From: CAYNTC01 sp964432925
GTDB taxonomy: Bacteria; Planctomycetota; Phycisphaerae; Sedimentisphaerales; Anaerobacaceae
Assembly (NCBI GenBank): GCA_964432925.1
Contig: CAYSPM010000065.1
Coordinates: forward strand, 1 to 14,472
Length of the DNA: 14,472 bases
Reading direction: 5' to 3'
Shown: one piece after another, positions 1-7,376 of the stretch
How positions within the stretch are numbered: position 1 is the first letter of the stretch
Layout of the letters: every line of letters begins with the position of its first letter
Notes under the pieces: model-generated
The model's database searches: none
What the model saw: only the letters and a program-made list of their open reading frames with translations
Told to the model about the DNA's origin: nothing
Made by a program: the position numbers and the translations under genes

Positions 1-93
1 AACATCACCTGACACCAGGATTTATTCAACGCAATTAAATCAACTGATGGCTCTTGCCGTGAAACTCACAAATAAAATGTAACAGAACAGCCC

Positions 94-99
94 TATAAT
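94..99 (+). promoter_or_regulatory. Possible -10 box (TATAAT) upstream of the small basic protein
   Basis: A perfect TATAAT hexamer lies about 120 bases upstream of the start of the first gene. No convincing -35 hexamer sits 16-18 bases upstream of it (that stretch is A-rich), and a nearby TTGACT at 115-120 has no good partner downstream. It may be a real promoter with a weak -35, or a chance match in A/T-rich DNA. Confidence 0.25.
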
Positions 100-221
100 A
101 GGATTTTATTTATTTTGACTGGAGCAAAGAAAAGTATTTGATTACAAATATATTGGTGATTATAATACCCATAAATTATTGGGTAGGGGTAAATGCGATT
201 GAAAGCGAAAGGAGCTATGCG

Positions 222-437
222 ATGGGAAAAAAGAGAAAAGCGGCAAAAAAGAAAAGAGCCGTCAAGGGTCTGTGGTCCAAAAGTGAAGTGGGCGTGCTGA
301 AAAGGCTTTTTTCCAATAATCCGACCGCAGAGATAGCATCAAAGCTCGGTCGGCCAACTGAGGCGGTAAAAAAGAAGGCGTCCAGAATGGGACTTCGCAA
401 ATCAAAAAGATATATGAAGTCACTCGGCAGATCATAG
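222..437 (+). CDS. Small, highly basic Myb/SANT-like DNA-binding protein (hypothetical)
   Basis: This is a 71-residue protein. I chose the ATG at 222 because an AAAGGAG ribosome binding site lies at 208-214, seven bases upstream; the frame stays open further upstream, but without comparable signals. Residues 1-16 are almost all Lys, Arg, Ala and Gly, which would suit nucleic acid contact. The body follows a helix-turn-helix-like pattern: a Trp-Ser start, a hydrophobic helix (EVGVLKRLF), then TAEIASKLGR and a recognition-helix-like AVKKKASRMGL. That W..sE...L..L....eIA..LGR..eAV..KA..LGL pattern is shared by SANT/Myb-like and GcrA-like small proteins. A DNA-binding or nucleoid role is inferred; no specific target can be named. 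It stands alone, with more than 400 bases to the next gene. Confidence 0.75.
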   Translation: MGKKRKAAKKKRAVKGLWSKSEVGVLKRLFSNNPTAEIASKLGRPTEAVKKKASRMGLRKSKRYMKSLGRS

Positions 438-724
438 ATTTTACAACCCGCTCCTCCGACGAGATGCTAACGCAACAATTAGTGCTATCGATGCTTGTCT
501 CACTTAATATTAACTAAAACAGCCTATCAACAGTAGAAGAACACGAAGCGTGTTACTTGACGTGAGGGATAGATCAGGCAAGAGTGTTCCCATCGTCTTC
601 TCATAAGTGCAAATATTGCAGCCTAGCCGTGCAGGGCAAGCCGCGAAAGCACCTAACCACGACGATTTAGATTGTGTCACTCTTAGCCTCTCAGGAAGTC
701 AATCCTCTCCAGGCATCACGGCAA

Positions 725-768
725 TTGCGTATCCAAGGCTATTAAGCAGCCTTGGACTTACTGCGCAA
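725..768. repeat. Strong hairpin just upstream of the trpS promoter
   Basis: TCCAAGGCT (732-740) and AGCCTTGGA (748-756) form a perfect nine-base-pair stem around a seven-base loop. Outside it, TTGCG (725-729) can pair with CGCAA (764-768) across an internal loop. No T-run follows, so it is not a standard Rho-independent terminator on the plus strand. It ends six bases before the TTGACA of the putative trpS promoter. It could therefore be the 3' end of an upstream transcript, a protein-binding site or part of an unrecognised RNA. Confidence 0.6.
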
Positions 769-773
769 AAGAC

Positions 774-802
774 TTGACATTTTGCATCAGGAAGTTTATT
801 GT
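774..802 (+). promoter_or_regulatory. Probable sigma70-type promoter for trpS operon
   Basis: A perfect -35 TTGACA (774-779) is followed, after a 17-base spacer, by TATTGT (797-802), which matches four of six consensus -10 positions. Transcription would start near 809, giving a leader of roughly 55 bases before the trpS start at 865. It is the best promoter match I noticed in the window. Confidence 0.5.
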
Positions 803-864
803 TCGGTAAACTAATCTTGTCAGCGAGTTTGAAATAGTGTATTGGGTAAATACGGGAGGTTGAA

Positions 865-1836
865 TTGAGAGTTTTATCCGGCATACAGCCATCAGGGCGG
901 CTTCATATCGGCAACTACTTTGGGGCTATGCGGCAACACTTGCAACTGCAGGCAGAGCACGAATGCTTCTATTTTATTGCAGATTACCACGCGCTAACGA
1001 GCAATCCGTCGCCAGTTGATATCGCCCGGTATACACTCGACGTAACAATGGATTACTTAGCGCTCGGCCTGGATGTGGGAAAAACAGTCTTCTGGCGACA
1101 ATCAGATTTGCCGGAGGTCACTGAGCTGACGTGGCTGCTTTCCTGCATAACTCCCACGGGGCTTTTACAGCGATGCGTGAGCTTCAAGGACAAAGTCGCC
1201 CAGGGGCTCAGCCCAAATCATGGTCTCTTCGCATATCCGGTTCTTCAGGCAGCAGATATTCTCATTTTCAAATCGGATTTAGTTCCCGTTGGTGCCGACC
1301 AGAAACAGCATATCGAAATTACTCGCGACATCGCGATTCGGTTCAATAACACATACGGGGAAATATTCACCGTACCAAAAGAACACATTATCGAGTCTGT
1401 GGCGGTTGTTCCAGGTATCGATGGCCAAAAGATGAGCAAAAGCTATGGAAATACTATCGAGATATTTGAGCCGGAAGAAAACGTTAGAAAGAAAATAATG
1501 AAAATCGTCACCGACTCAACACCAGTCGATGCGCCAAAAGATCCTGAAAAATGTAATGTGTTTGCACTTTTGAAGCTCGTGGCCTCGGACGAAGAACTAA
1601 CAGAATGGGAGAAAAGGTACCGCAGCGGGCCAATGGGGTACGGTGAAGTCAAAAAACGCTTGGCAGAGTTAATGATAGACTACTTCAAGCCTTTCAGGCA
1701 GAGAAGGGCTGAGCTTGAGAATAACGTCGATCAAGTTTGGAAGGTGTTGGCCGAAGGTGCACAACGAGCAAGGACAGTGGCAGCAGAGACGCTTGCTGCG
1801 GCTCGAGAGGCCGTAGGATTAGGAGAGCGGCGATGA
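865..1836 (+). CDS. trpS: Tryptophan--tRNA ligase
   Basis: This cytoplasmic class I aminoacyl-tRNA synthetase uses ATP to charge tRNA(Trp) with tryptophan. The 323-residue length is normal for bacterial TrpRS. The start is a TTG at 865, supported by GGGAGG at 854-859 and by the protein beginning directly with the conserved RVLSGIQPSGRLHIGNY block. The ATP-binding HIGH motif appears as HIGN (residues 14-17) and the second signature as KMSKS (189-193). The conserved YPVLQAADIL (124-133) and PVGADQKQH (141-149) segments are also present. It is first in an operon: its TGA overlaps the ATG of the DUF2007 gene by four bases (ATGA at 1833-1836). The leader is short and I saw no T-box or trp attenuator in it. 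Confidence 0.97.
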   Translation: MRVLSGIQPSGRLHIGNYFGAMRQHLQLQAEHECFYFIADYHALTSNPSPVDIARYTLDVTMDYLALGLDVGKTVFWRQSDLPEVTELTWLLSCITPTGLLQRCVSFKDKVAQGLSPNHGLFAYPVLQAADILIFKSDLVPVGADQKQHIEITRDIAIRFNNTYGEIFTVPKEHIIESVAVVPGIDGQKMSKSYGNTIEIFEPEENVRKKIMKIVTDSTPVDAPKDPEKCNVFALLKLVASDEELTEWEKRYRSGPMGYGEVKKRLAELMIDYFKPFRQRRAELENNVDQVWKVLAEGAQRARTVAAETLAAAREAVGLGERR

Positions 1837-2057
1837 CAGAAAGGCTTGTCACAATTGCACAGTTTACCGACTACATAGAAGCCGATTTGGCAAAGCAGCT
1901 GCTTGAGGATTTTGGAATCAGGGCGATTGTGACCGGCCAGAATGTGGCAAATGTGTATTCCGGCATACCCGCTCTTACGGACATCCAACTTCAAACACCC
2001 GAAAGCCAGGCACAGGAAGCACGAGAGATCCTTGAAAACAGCAACAAGCAGGAGTAA
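1833..2057 (+). CDS. DUF2007 family small protein
   Basis: This 74-residue protein starts at the ATG that overlaps the trpS stop. An AGGAGAG site at 1821-1827 supports this start over upstream in-frame options. It has the DUF2007 pattern: a short beta strand (RLVTIAQF), a helix typical of these proteins (EADLAKQLLEDFGI), a second strand (RAIVTGQNVAN), and a last strand plus helix (IQLQTPESQAQEAREIL). The family is described as a putative signal-transducing domain, but no biochemical role is firmly assigned. It has no membrane segment. It sits between trpS and scpA, two bases before the scpA start, so the three are surely cotranscribed. The role is unknown; the family call is fairly secure from pattern alone. 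Confidence 0.8.
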   Translation: MTERLVTIAQFTDYIEADLAKQLLEDFGIRAIVTGQNVANVYSGIPALTDIQLQTPESQAQEAREILENSNKQE

Positions 2058-2059
2058 TC

Positions 2060-3058
2060 GTGGCTGACTATCGCGTAAATCTTGAAATATTCGCAGGGCC
2101 ACTGGATCTGCTTTTACATCTGGTCCGCAAAGAGGAGGTAGACATCTATGATATTCCAATTGCGACGATAACTGATCAGTATATTCGATACATCGAAATG
2201 CTCAAAAGTTTGGATATAGATGTGGCAGGTGACTTTCTGGTAATGGCGGCAACCTTGATGGAAATAAAGTCGGTGATGCTGTTGCCAAAAGCTGAGCCGG
2301 ACCAGTTGGATCAGGATAATCTTGCAGACCCACGGGCAGAACTCATCCGTCAGCTTCTGGAATACAAAAGGTTCAAGGACGCGGCTAATCTACTCAATGC
2401 TGCTGCGGATAGACATAAGGAACGTTTCGGTAGGCCCGATGCATTACTCGGGCAATTGAGCCCGGATAGTAAAGACGAGATTGATATAGAACAGGTTAGC
2501 GTGTGGGACTTGCTCGATGCCTTTGACACAATATGCAGGGCAACGGGCACAGCAGCCGAGATAAGGCACATCAAAGATGATACGCCAATTGACCTATATC
2601 AAATAGAGATACTTCATCGCCTTCAGGAAGAAGGCCCAATGACTTTTGAACGTATCTTTGAATCTAAGCAAAATCGTGCCGTGTTGATAGGCTTGTTCTT
2701 GGCGCTTCTGGAGTTGATTAGAGAAAATTTAGTCTGGGTCGAGCAGGCTACACCGTCGCAGATTTACCTGCGATCACTGACTACAGAACCGGCGGAACAA
2801 GCCGTGCAAAAAGTTGTCCTTGCCGCGTCAGCAGCCGATGTCGAAAGTCTTAGCCAAACGAAGGCACAAGAACAGGGACTCAAACCTGTCGGCGAACCTT
2901 CAGAACAAGGACAACAAACGACCAAACTAGTACATGAAGAACCACAAAAAGCCCCAATTTCTATTGTTGAGTTACCGCCCGACAAGAAGCCTTCTGCGCT
3001 ACACCCCAAGCAAGAGATACAACAAGTAGAATCAAACAACAAAGGCAACAACCAGTAA
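2060..3058 (+). CDS. scpA: Segregation and condensation protein A, with extended C-terminal tail
   Basis: ScpA is the kleisin of the bacterial SMC-ScpA-ScpB condensin, which compacts and helps segregate the chromosome. The GTG start at 2060 follows AGGAG at 2050-2054. The N-terminal SMC-binding domain is unmistakable: FAGPLDLLLHLVRKEEVDIY (11-30), then DVAGDFLVMAATLMEIKS (54-71). The C-terminal winged-helix domain covers about residues 180-238 (ILHRLQEEGPMTFERIF, then LFLALLELIRENLVWVEQ). The protein then continues for about 94 more residues, rich in Gln, Glu, Pro and Lys and probably disordered. The family usually ends near 240-280 residues, so 332 is long. scpB is not in the window. A 299-base gap follows before the next gene. 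Confidence 0.95.
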   Translation: MADYRVNLEIFAGPLDLLLHLVRKEEVDIYDIPIATITDQYIRYIEMLKSLDIDVAGDFLVMAATLMEIKSVMLLPKAEPDQLDQDNLADPRAELIRQLLEYKRFKDAANLLNAAADRHKERFGRPDALLGQLSPDSKDEIDIEQVSVWDLLDAFDTICRATGTAAEIRHIKDDTPIDLYQIEILHRLQEEGPMTFERIFESKQNRAVLIGLFLALLELIRENLVWVEQATPSQIYLRSLTTEPAEQAVQKVVLAASAADVESLSQTKAQEQGLKPVGEPSEQGQQTTKLVHEEPQKAPISIVELPPDKKPSALHPKQEIQQVESNNKGNNQ

Positions 3059-3357
3059 TTTAGTGTTTGACTCAGCAACCAACCACCAATAGAATACTCC
3101 ATTCTGCTCACGGATTTATCCGGGGGAAGTCCCGTGGCGTTCTTAGATATGAAGCTCATCTGGGAACTCAAGAATAAATCTGGTCCACTTTGTTGTGATG
3201 TCGGTTTTGTAAATAGGAACAAAACGGCTGTCTCGACAGAACGTTTTCGGGTACAGGTAGTAAATACATATAGAAGTTGATAGTGTTTGCCACTTTGATA
3301 GGCTAAAAGGCAATAACGTGTACAATATGAGGTAATATAAGTGAGATTATTGATGCA
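3059..3357. other. Intergenic region between scpA and the NfnA-like gene
   Basis: I see no supported gene here. Short inverted repeats (CACGG/CCGTG around 3110-3135; CTGTC/GACAG near 3229-3240) are too weak to call a terminator. Near the right end, TTGATA (3295-3300) and TACAAT (3321-3326) resemble promoter hexamers, but their 20-base spacing is longer than ideal. A promoter for the downstream pair must lie in this interval if the genes are not cotranscribed with scpA. Confidence 0.4.
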
Positions 3358-4212
3358 ATGTCCCACAAAATAGTATCCAAGAAGCAGCTTTCCGAAAATG
3401 TTTTTACCGCAGAAGTAGAGGCTCCGCTGATCGCACGCGCTGGAAAGCCAGGACAGTTTGTTATCCTCAGTATAAACAACGAATACTCTGAGCGGATTCC
3501 TTTAACAATCGCCGATGCCGATGCACAAAAAGGCACGATTCGACTGATATGGCAGCGTGTCGGGAAAACCACGGCTGAACTGAGCGATATGCAGATAGGC
3601 GACGAAATTGCAAACATCTCCGGACCACTCGGTAAACCAACACACATAGAGAACTTAGGTACCGTTGTCTGTGTCGGCGGGGGTATTGGCAATGCCCCGT
3701 TGCTGCCCATCACAAAGGCTCTTAAACAGGCAGGCAACAAAGTCACAAGCATACTCGGAGCGAGGACTAAAGAATTACTGATCCTCGAAGATGAGTTTGC
3801 ACAAATAAGCGATGAACTAATAGTCACCACCGACGACGGTTCTTATGGGCGAAAGGCTTTGGTGACCGAACCACTACAAGAAGTCTGCCAACGTGATGTA
3901 AAGCCGAATCAAGCTTTCGCGATTGGGCCAGCTATAATGATGAAGTTCTGCAGTGAGGTGACAAAAAAGTTCAATGTCCCTATCCAGGTGTCACTTAATA
4001 CAATAATGGTCGATGGAACCGGCATGTGCGGTGGATGCCGGGTCGAAATTGACGGCAAAGCGAATTTTGTCTGTGTAGATGGACCGGAGTTTGACGGGCA
4101 TAAGGTAAACTTTGACTTGATGATAAAAAGACTTGACGCATATAAGAAGCAGGAGCAAAACGCCTACATGCAATACAAAAAGCATAAATGCAAAATTGGA
4201 TTGGATAATTAG
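3358..4212 (+). CDS. nfnA: Small FAD/[2Fe-2S] subunit of ferredoxin:NADP+ oxidoreductase (NfnA / SudB type)
   Basis: This 284-residue protein of the PyrK/NfnA/SudB family binds FAD, NAD(H) and one [2Fe-2S] cluster. An FAD-binding RIPLT lies at residues 46-50 and the nucleotide-binding VGGGIG at 106-111. The cluster ligands fit NfnA exactly: Asp219, Cys224, Cys227 and Cys239 (VDGTGMCGGC, then FVCVDGPEFDGH). The unusual Asp ligand separates this family from PyrK, which uses four Cys. The ATG at 3358 lacks a strong ribosome binding site, but the protein begins exactly where the family does. The large subunit starts 12 bases downstream. Together they would bifurcate electrons between NADPH, NAD+ and ferredoxin. 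A sulfide dehydrogenase or glutamate synthase-like role is the main alternative. Confidence 0.9.
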   Translation: MSHKIVSKKQLSENVFTAEVEAPLIARAGKPGQFVILSINNEYSERIPLTIADADAQKGTIRLIWQRVGKTTAELSDMQIGDEIANISGPLGKPTHIENLGTVVCVGGGIGNAPLLPITKALKQAGNKVTSILGARTKELLILEDEFAQISDELIVTTDDGSYGRKALVTEPLQEVCQRDVKPNQAFAIGPAIMMKFCSEVTKKFNVPIQVSLNTIMVDGTGMCGGCRVEIDGKANFVCVDGPEFDGHKVNFDLMIKRLDAYKKQEQNAYMQYKKHKCKIGLDN

Positions 4213-4224
4213 AAGAAGAGATAT

Positions 4225-5766
4225 TTGCTTAGCTGTTCAAAAAAAGATTCTTTTAATGCCCTGGAGCCTCACACGGTGACAGAAGAACAAAGACAAGAGT
4301 TACTACAACAGCTTCTGGAGAAACAAAAAACAGGCAAGCTTAAACCATCTGAGAGGTACGAGATTGCTCCTCAGGAAATGCCTGAGCAGGATGCCTTAGC
4401 CAGGAGAAGCAATGTCAACGAGGTGACGCTGGGTTATTCTGAGGAACAAGCGCGTCTGGAAGCGATGCGGTGTCTTCAATGTAAAAATGCTCCCTGCATT
4501 AAAGGCTGCCCTGTCCAAATTAGAATAAGAGACTTCGTCGCCGCAATAGCGGAGGGCGAATACAGTAAAGCTCTGGCGATCATTAAGGAAAATTCTCTAC
4601 TGCCAGCAGTATGCGGACGAGTGTGTCCTCAGGAAGTACAGTGCCAACAAACGTGCACCGTAGGGTTGAAATTCAAAGACCCGACTAAGGCCGTTTCGAT
4701 CGGCCGACTTGAACGCTTTGTGGCAGATCTGGACCAAGATAATGACAGCATTCCGGCTGTAGCGGCCGAGACGGGAATGAAGGTCGCTGTGGTTGGCTCA
4801 GGTCCGGGTGGTATTGTAGCAGCATCGGATACGAGAAGGGCCGGCCATGATGTCACTATATTCGAGGCATTTCATAAGCCAGGCGGTGTTATGGTTTATG
4901 GGATTCCGGAATTTAGACTGCCCAAGGCGATAGTTCAAAAGGAAATTGACGTTCTGAGGAAAATGGGTATTAAGATAGTGCCAAACTTCATAGTCGGCAG
5001 AACACGTACAATTGAGCAATTGATGAAAGAAGATGGGTTCGATGCGATATATATAGGTGTGGGAGCAGGTTTGCCGAGATTTATGGGTATCGAGGGTGAA
5101 TCTCTCATTGGGGTATATAGTGCAAATGAATATCTGACCCGTGCTAACCTTATGAAGGCTTACGACTTTGGCAAGGGTGCTGACACTCCTATCGCCGTTT
5201 CAAAAAAAGTAGCTGTGGTTGGCGGAGGCAACGTTGCTATGGACTCAGCGAGGACCGCTGTGAGACTCGGCGCTGAGAAGGTGTATCTATTGTACCGACG
5301 AACAGAAAAGGAAATGCCGGCGCGAATTGAGGAAGTACATCACGCAAAAGAAGAAGGTATCGAATTTCATATACTACAAAGTCCTAAACGCATAATCGGC
5401 AATGAAGAAAGCCATGTTATTGCCGTCGAATGTCTAAAGTTCAAGCTGGGAGAGCCGGACGAGTCCGGCAGAAAACGACCCATACCGATCGACGGGTCAG
5501 AGTTCACGATAGACGTTGATACGGTAATTATAGCTATCGGCAATGCTGCAAATCCATTAATTCGCCAGACGACACCTGGACTTGAGTTCAATAAATGGGG
5601 AAACATCGTCGTTGACGAAAACTGCAAGACCTCAATTGAGGGTGTCTATGCCGGCGGGGACATTGTTCTAGGTGCTGCAACGGTAATATTGGCGATGGGC
5701 CAGGGTCGAATCGCAGCAGCAGCGATAAACGAATACCTCGAAAAAAAGAAAATCTCCGGCCACTGA
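4225..5766 (+). CDS. nfnB: Large NADP/FAD/[4Fe-4S] subunit (NfnB / SudA / GltD-like)
   Basis: This 513-residue partner of the upstream gene belongs to the family often labelled NADPH-dependent glutamate synthase small chain. Two cysteine sets would bind two [4Fe-4S] clusters: C83, C86, C91, C95 (CLQCKNAPCIKGC) and C130, C134, C140, C144. An FAD Rossmann motif is at 191-196 (GSGPGG). A second, NADPH-binding fold starts at VAVVGGGNVAMD (329-340), followed by YRRTEKEMPAR (357-367), and a C-terminal FAD contact contains AGGDIVLGAATV near 476. The TTG at 4225 is the best start I can see, after an A/G-rich AGAAGAG; a GTG at 4276 is possible. No glutamate synthase large subunit is adjacent, and the pairing with an NfnA-type subunit favours the NfnAB/SudBA reading. 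Confidence 0.9.
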   Translation: MLSCSKKDSFNALEPHTVTEEQRQELLQQLLEKQKTGKLKPSERYEIAPQEMPEQDALARRSNVNEVTLGYSEEQARLEAMRCLQCKNAPCIKGCPVQIRIRDFVAAIAEGEYSKALAIIKENSLLPAVCGRVCPQEVQCQQTCTVGLKFKDPTKAVSIGRLERFVADLDQDNDSIPAVAAETGMKVAVVGSGPGGIVAASDTRRAGHDVTIFEAFHKPGGVMVYGIPEFRLPKAIVQKEIDVLRKMGIKIVPNFIVGRTRTIEQLMKEDGFDAIYIGVGAGLPRFMGIEGESLIGVYSANEYLTRANLMKAYDFGKGADTPIAVSKKVAVVGGGNVAMDSARTAVRLGAEKVYLLYRRTEKEMPARIEEVHHAKEEGIEFHILQSPKRIIGNEESHVIAVECLKFKLGEPDESGRKRPIPIDGSEFTIDVDTVIIAIGNAANPLIRQTTPGLEFNKWGNIVVDENCKTSIEGVYAGGDIVLGAATVILAMGQGRIAAAAINEYLEKKKISGH

Positions 5767-5868
5767 TTTAATTCTGGAAGGTTCGCTAAACACCAATCAA
5801 GCGTCTTTTTGCCAGTTAGGAAAGAAGAGCTACAGAGAAAAACTAGGGCATTTTACGAAAATACTGGC

Positions 5869-5893
5869 AGAATGCTCCGACTTTTAGTCGGAG
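5869..5893 (+). repeat. REP-like hairpin, copy 1
   Basis: CTCCGAC (5875-5881) and GTCGGAG (5887-5893) form a perfect seven-base-pair stem with a TTTTA loop, preceded by AGAATG. The same architecture recurs 63 bases downstream in the same orientation. No long T-run follows, so it is a poor Rho-independent terminator. REP-type repetitive palindromes look like this, but genome-wide copy number cannot be seen from one window. Confidence 0.55.
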
Positions 5894-5931
5894 TTGAATG
5901 CGATAAAAAGCAATCTTCTTTATTTTTTGAT

Positions 5932-5955
5932 AGAAGCCCCGACCTTTGGTCGGGG
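5932..5955 (+). repeat. REP-like hairpin, copy 2
   Basis: CCCCGACC (5937-5944) and GGTCGGGG (5948-5955) pair perfectly over eight bases with a TTT loop, preceded by AGAAG. Compared with copy 1, the second stem pair changes from T-A to C-G on both arms together, so pairing is kept while sequence changes. It lies 51 bases before the N gap. Confidence 0.6.
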
Positions 5956-5981
5956 AGATTCACTGCACAGATACTTTCGGC

Positions 5982-6010
5982 TTGACAAGGATGGGGTTGT
6001 TCAATANNNN
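5982..6010 (+). promoter_or_regulatory. Possible promoter cut by the assembly gap
   Basis: A perfect TTGACA (5982-5987) is followed at exactly 17 bases by TA (6005-6006), the first two bases of a -10 hexamer, before the Ns begin. The remaining four bases are unknown. If real, it would drive the DUF1015 and aminotransferase genes. Confidence 0.3.
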
Positions 6011-6106
6011 NNNNNNNNNNNNNNNNNNNNNNNNNNNNNNNNNNNNNNNNNNNNNNNNNNNNNNNNNNNNNNNNNNNNNNNNNNNNNNNNNNNNNNNNNN
6101 NNNNNN
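6007..6106. other. Assembly gap (100 N)
   Basis: Exactly 100 Ns mark a scaffold join; this round number is commonly used for gaps of unknown size. The N-terminus of the DUF1015 gene and its start signals are missing here. The bases on the two sides should not be assumed to be 100 bp apart. Confidence 0.98.
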
Positions 6107-7357
6107 TGCATTGCTCCGCCCTATGACGTTATCAGTTCCGCTCAACAAAAACAGCTTTACGAGAGAAGCAGATATAACATCGTACGCATAATCAAAGGAG
6201 AGATGAGACCATCGGACGACGGTCAGAATAATCAGTACACTCGAGCGGCTGAGTATTTTAAGCGCTGGGTACAAGAGGGCGCTCTGAAACAGGATGCAAC
6301 TGAGGCTATCTACGCTTATGTGCAGGATTTTGAATTAGCAGGAGCCGAATTCCAACGACTGAGCTTTATCACCCTTGGCAAACTTGAAGAATTCGGTAAA
6401 ACGGTACGACCCCACGAAGAGATTTTCGAGAAACCAATGATCGATAGACTCAACCTCAAGAAAGCAACTGAAGCGAGGTTTGGGCTTGTTTTTATGCTCT
6501 ACGAAGACGAAGAAAGAATAGCTGACAAGATTATAGAAAAGTCCACAACACAGGAGCCACTTTTAGATTGCATAAATGACGATAATGTAAGACACCGCAT
6601 ATTTGCGATAACTGCGAAAGAAGATATAGATTCGATCGTCAGGATGATGAACGACAAAAGCTGCATAATAGCAGATGGTCATCACCGCTACACAACCGGT
6701 TTGACGTATGCTAGGGAATGTCCTAAAGCGGATGCCAAGTATCAAATGCTTGCCTTTAGCAATATGCGTCAGAAAGGACTGACCGTACTGGCTACTCACA
6801 GGGTCGTTGGAAATCTCCAAGACTTTAACATGGAGAAGCTGAAAACAGATCTCAGACAGAACTTTGAATTGTCGCAGTGGAAGTTCAACGCAGAGCCAAA
6901 GAGTAAAACCGATGCAAAGCAGAAAATGCTCGCACAAATGAAGACCGAGCATTACAAAGATAGAAACGCCTTTGGAATCTATGGAGGCGGCAACACTTTT
7001 TACACAGCCGTGCTGAAAGAGAAAAGAGAAATGGATACAGTTGCTCCTGATATGAGTTCCGCTTGGAGAGGTTTGGATGTATCCATTTTGCACAAACTTA
7101 TTCTTGAACAGCTTCTCGGTATAAGCGAGGAGACTCTATTAAAAGGTGAACATGTAGAATACGTTAAAGACACAACAAACGCGGTCGACAACACGATAGC
7201 ACAGGTCGATGCGAGGCAAAAACAAATAGCTTTCTTTTTAAACCCGGTGAAATTAGAGCAGCTAAAGATGGTCACAGAGGCCGGAGAGCGAATGCCACAG
7301 AAATCGACCTATTTCTATCCAAAAATGTATACAGGTTTGACAATACAAAAATTGTGA
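6107..7357 (+). CDS. DUF1015 family protein, 5' end lost in gap
   Basis: 416 residues are visible. The first ones (IAPPYDVIS) are the conserved opening block of DUF1015 proteins, which normally sits about 25-30 residues in, so only a short N-terminus is missing. Later family hallmarks include TLGKLEEFGKTVRPHEEIFE with a following DRLNL, and the central DGHHRY at 6674-6691, probably catalytic or metal/phosphate-binding. The family has historically been labelled as resembling ParB/Spo0J, and its function is not firmly established. No membrane segment is present. The stop is 19 bases before the class V aminotransferase start, so the two are almost certainly cotranscribed. That pairing, recalled also beside serA in some anaerobes, hints at serine or related amino acid metabolism (inference). 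Confidence 0.85.
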   Translation, partial: CIAPPYDVISSAQQKQLYERSRYNIVRIIKGEMRPSDDGQNNQYTRAAEYFKRWVQEGALKQDATEAIYAYVQDFELAGAEFQRLSFITLGKLEEFGKTVRPHEEIFEKPMIDRLNLKKATEARFGLVFMLYEDEERIADKIIEKSTTQEPLLDCINDDNVRHRIFAITAKEDIDSIVRMMNDKSCIIADGHHRYTTGLTYARECPKADAKYQMLAFSNMRQKGLTVLATHRVVGNLQDFNMEKLKTDLRQNFELSQWKFNAEPKSKTDAKQKMLAQMKTEHYKDRNAFGIYGGGNTFYTAVLKEKREMDTVAPDMSSAWRGLDVSILHKLILEQLLGISEETLLKGEHVEYVKDTTNAVDNTIAQVDARQKQIAFFLNPVKLEQLKMVTEAGERMPQKSTYFYPKMYTGLTIQKL

Positions 7358-7376
7358 GGTGTTTTGGAGGCCTTCT

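Larger units (their letters stand above)
438..864. other. Gene-free stretch upstream of trpS
   Basis: No reading frame here has a plausible start, ribosome binding site and protein-like composition. It contains small inverted repeats: AACACG/CGTGTT at 540-554 with a three-base loop, a near-palindrome TGCAAATATTGCA at 608-620, and the much stronger hairpin listed separately at 725-768. I looked for tRNA, tmRNA, SRP RNA, RNase P and common riboswitch signatures and recognised none. The last 90 bases hold the likely trpS promoter. An unrecognised small RNA cannot be excluded. Confidence 0.6.
5767..6106. other. Intergenic region with REP-like hairpins running into an assembly gap
   Basis: This stretch holds no supportable gene. 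A seven-base inverted repeat (TGCCAGT 5810-5816, ACTGGCA 5863-5869) precedes two hairpins of matching design, listed separately. A TTGACA follows at 5982-5987, just before the N-run. Any apparent reading frame across it exists only because the Ns carry no stop codons. Confidence 0.7.

Noticed and set aside
138..221. Longer N-terminus for the first small protein
   Set aside because: The upstream frame starts from a poor codon without a ribosome binding site and encodes an unrelated hydrophobic stretch; ATG 222 has AAAGGAG at ideal distance.
601..660. Cyclic-di-GMP or other riboswitch in the trpS upstream region
   Set aside because: A GCAGGGCAAGCC segment loosely recalls GEMM-type motifs, but the required paired stems and conserved loops do not line up, and the region lies upstream of the likely trpS promoter.
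4225..5766. Genuine glutamate synthase small subunit
   Set aside because: No large GOGAT subunit is nearby, and the gene is coupled to an NfnA-type subunit with the diagnostic Asp/Cys cluster ligands, so NfnAB/SudBA fits better.
5894..6106. Extended N-terminus for the DUF1015 protein reading through the Ns
   Set aside because: The frame matches only because Ns carry no stops and the gap is a conventional 100 bases. The residues before the gap fall on a REP-like hairpin and show no family similarity.
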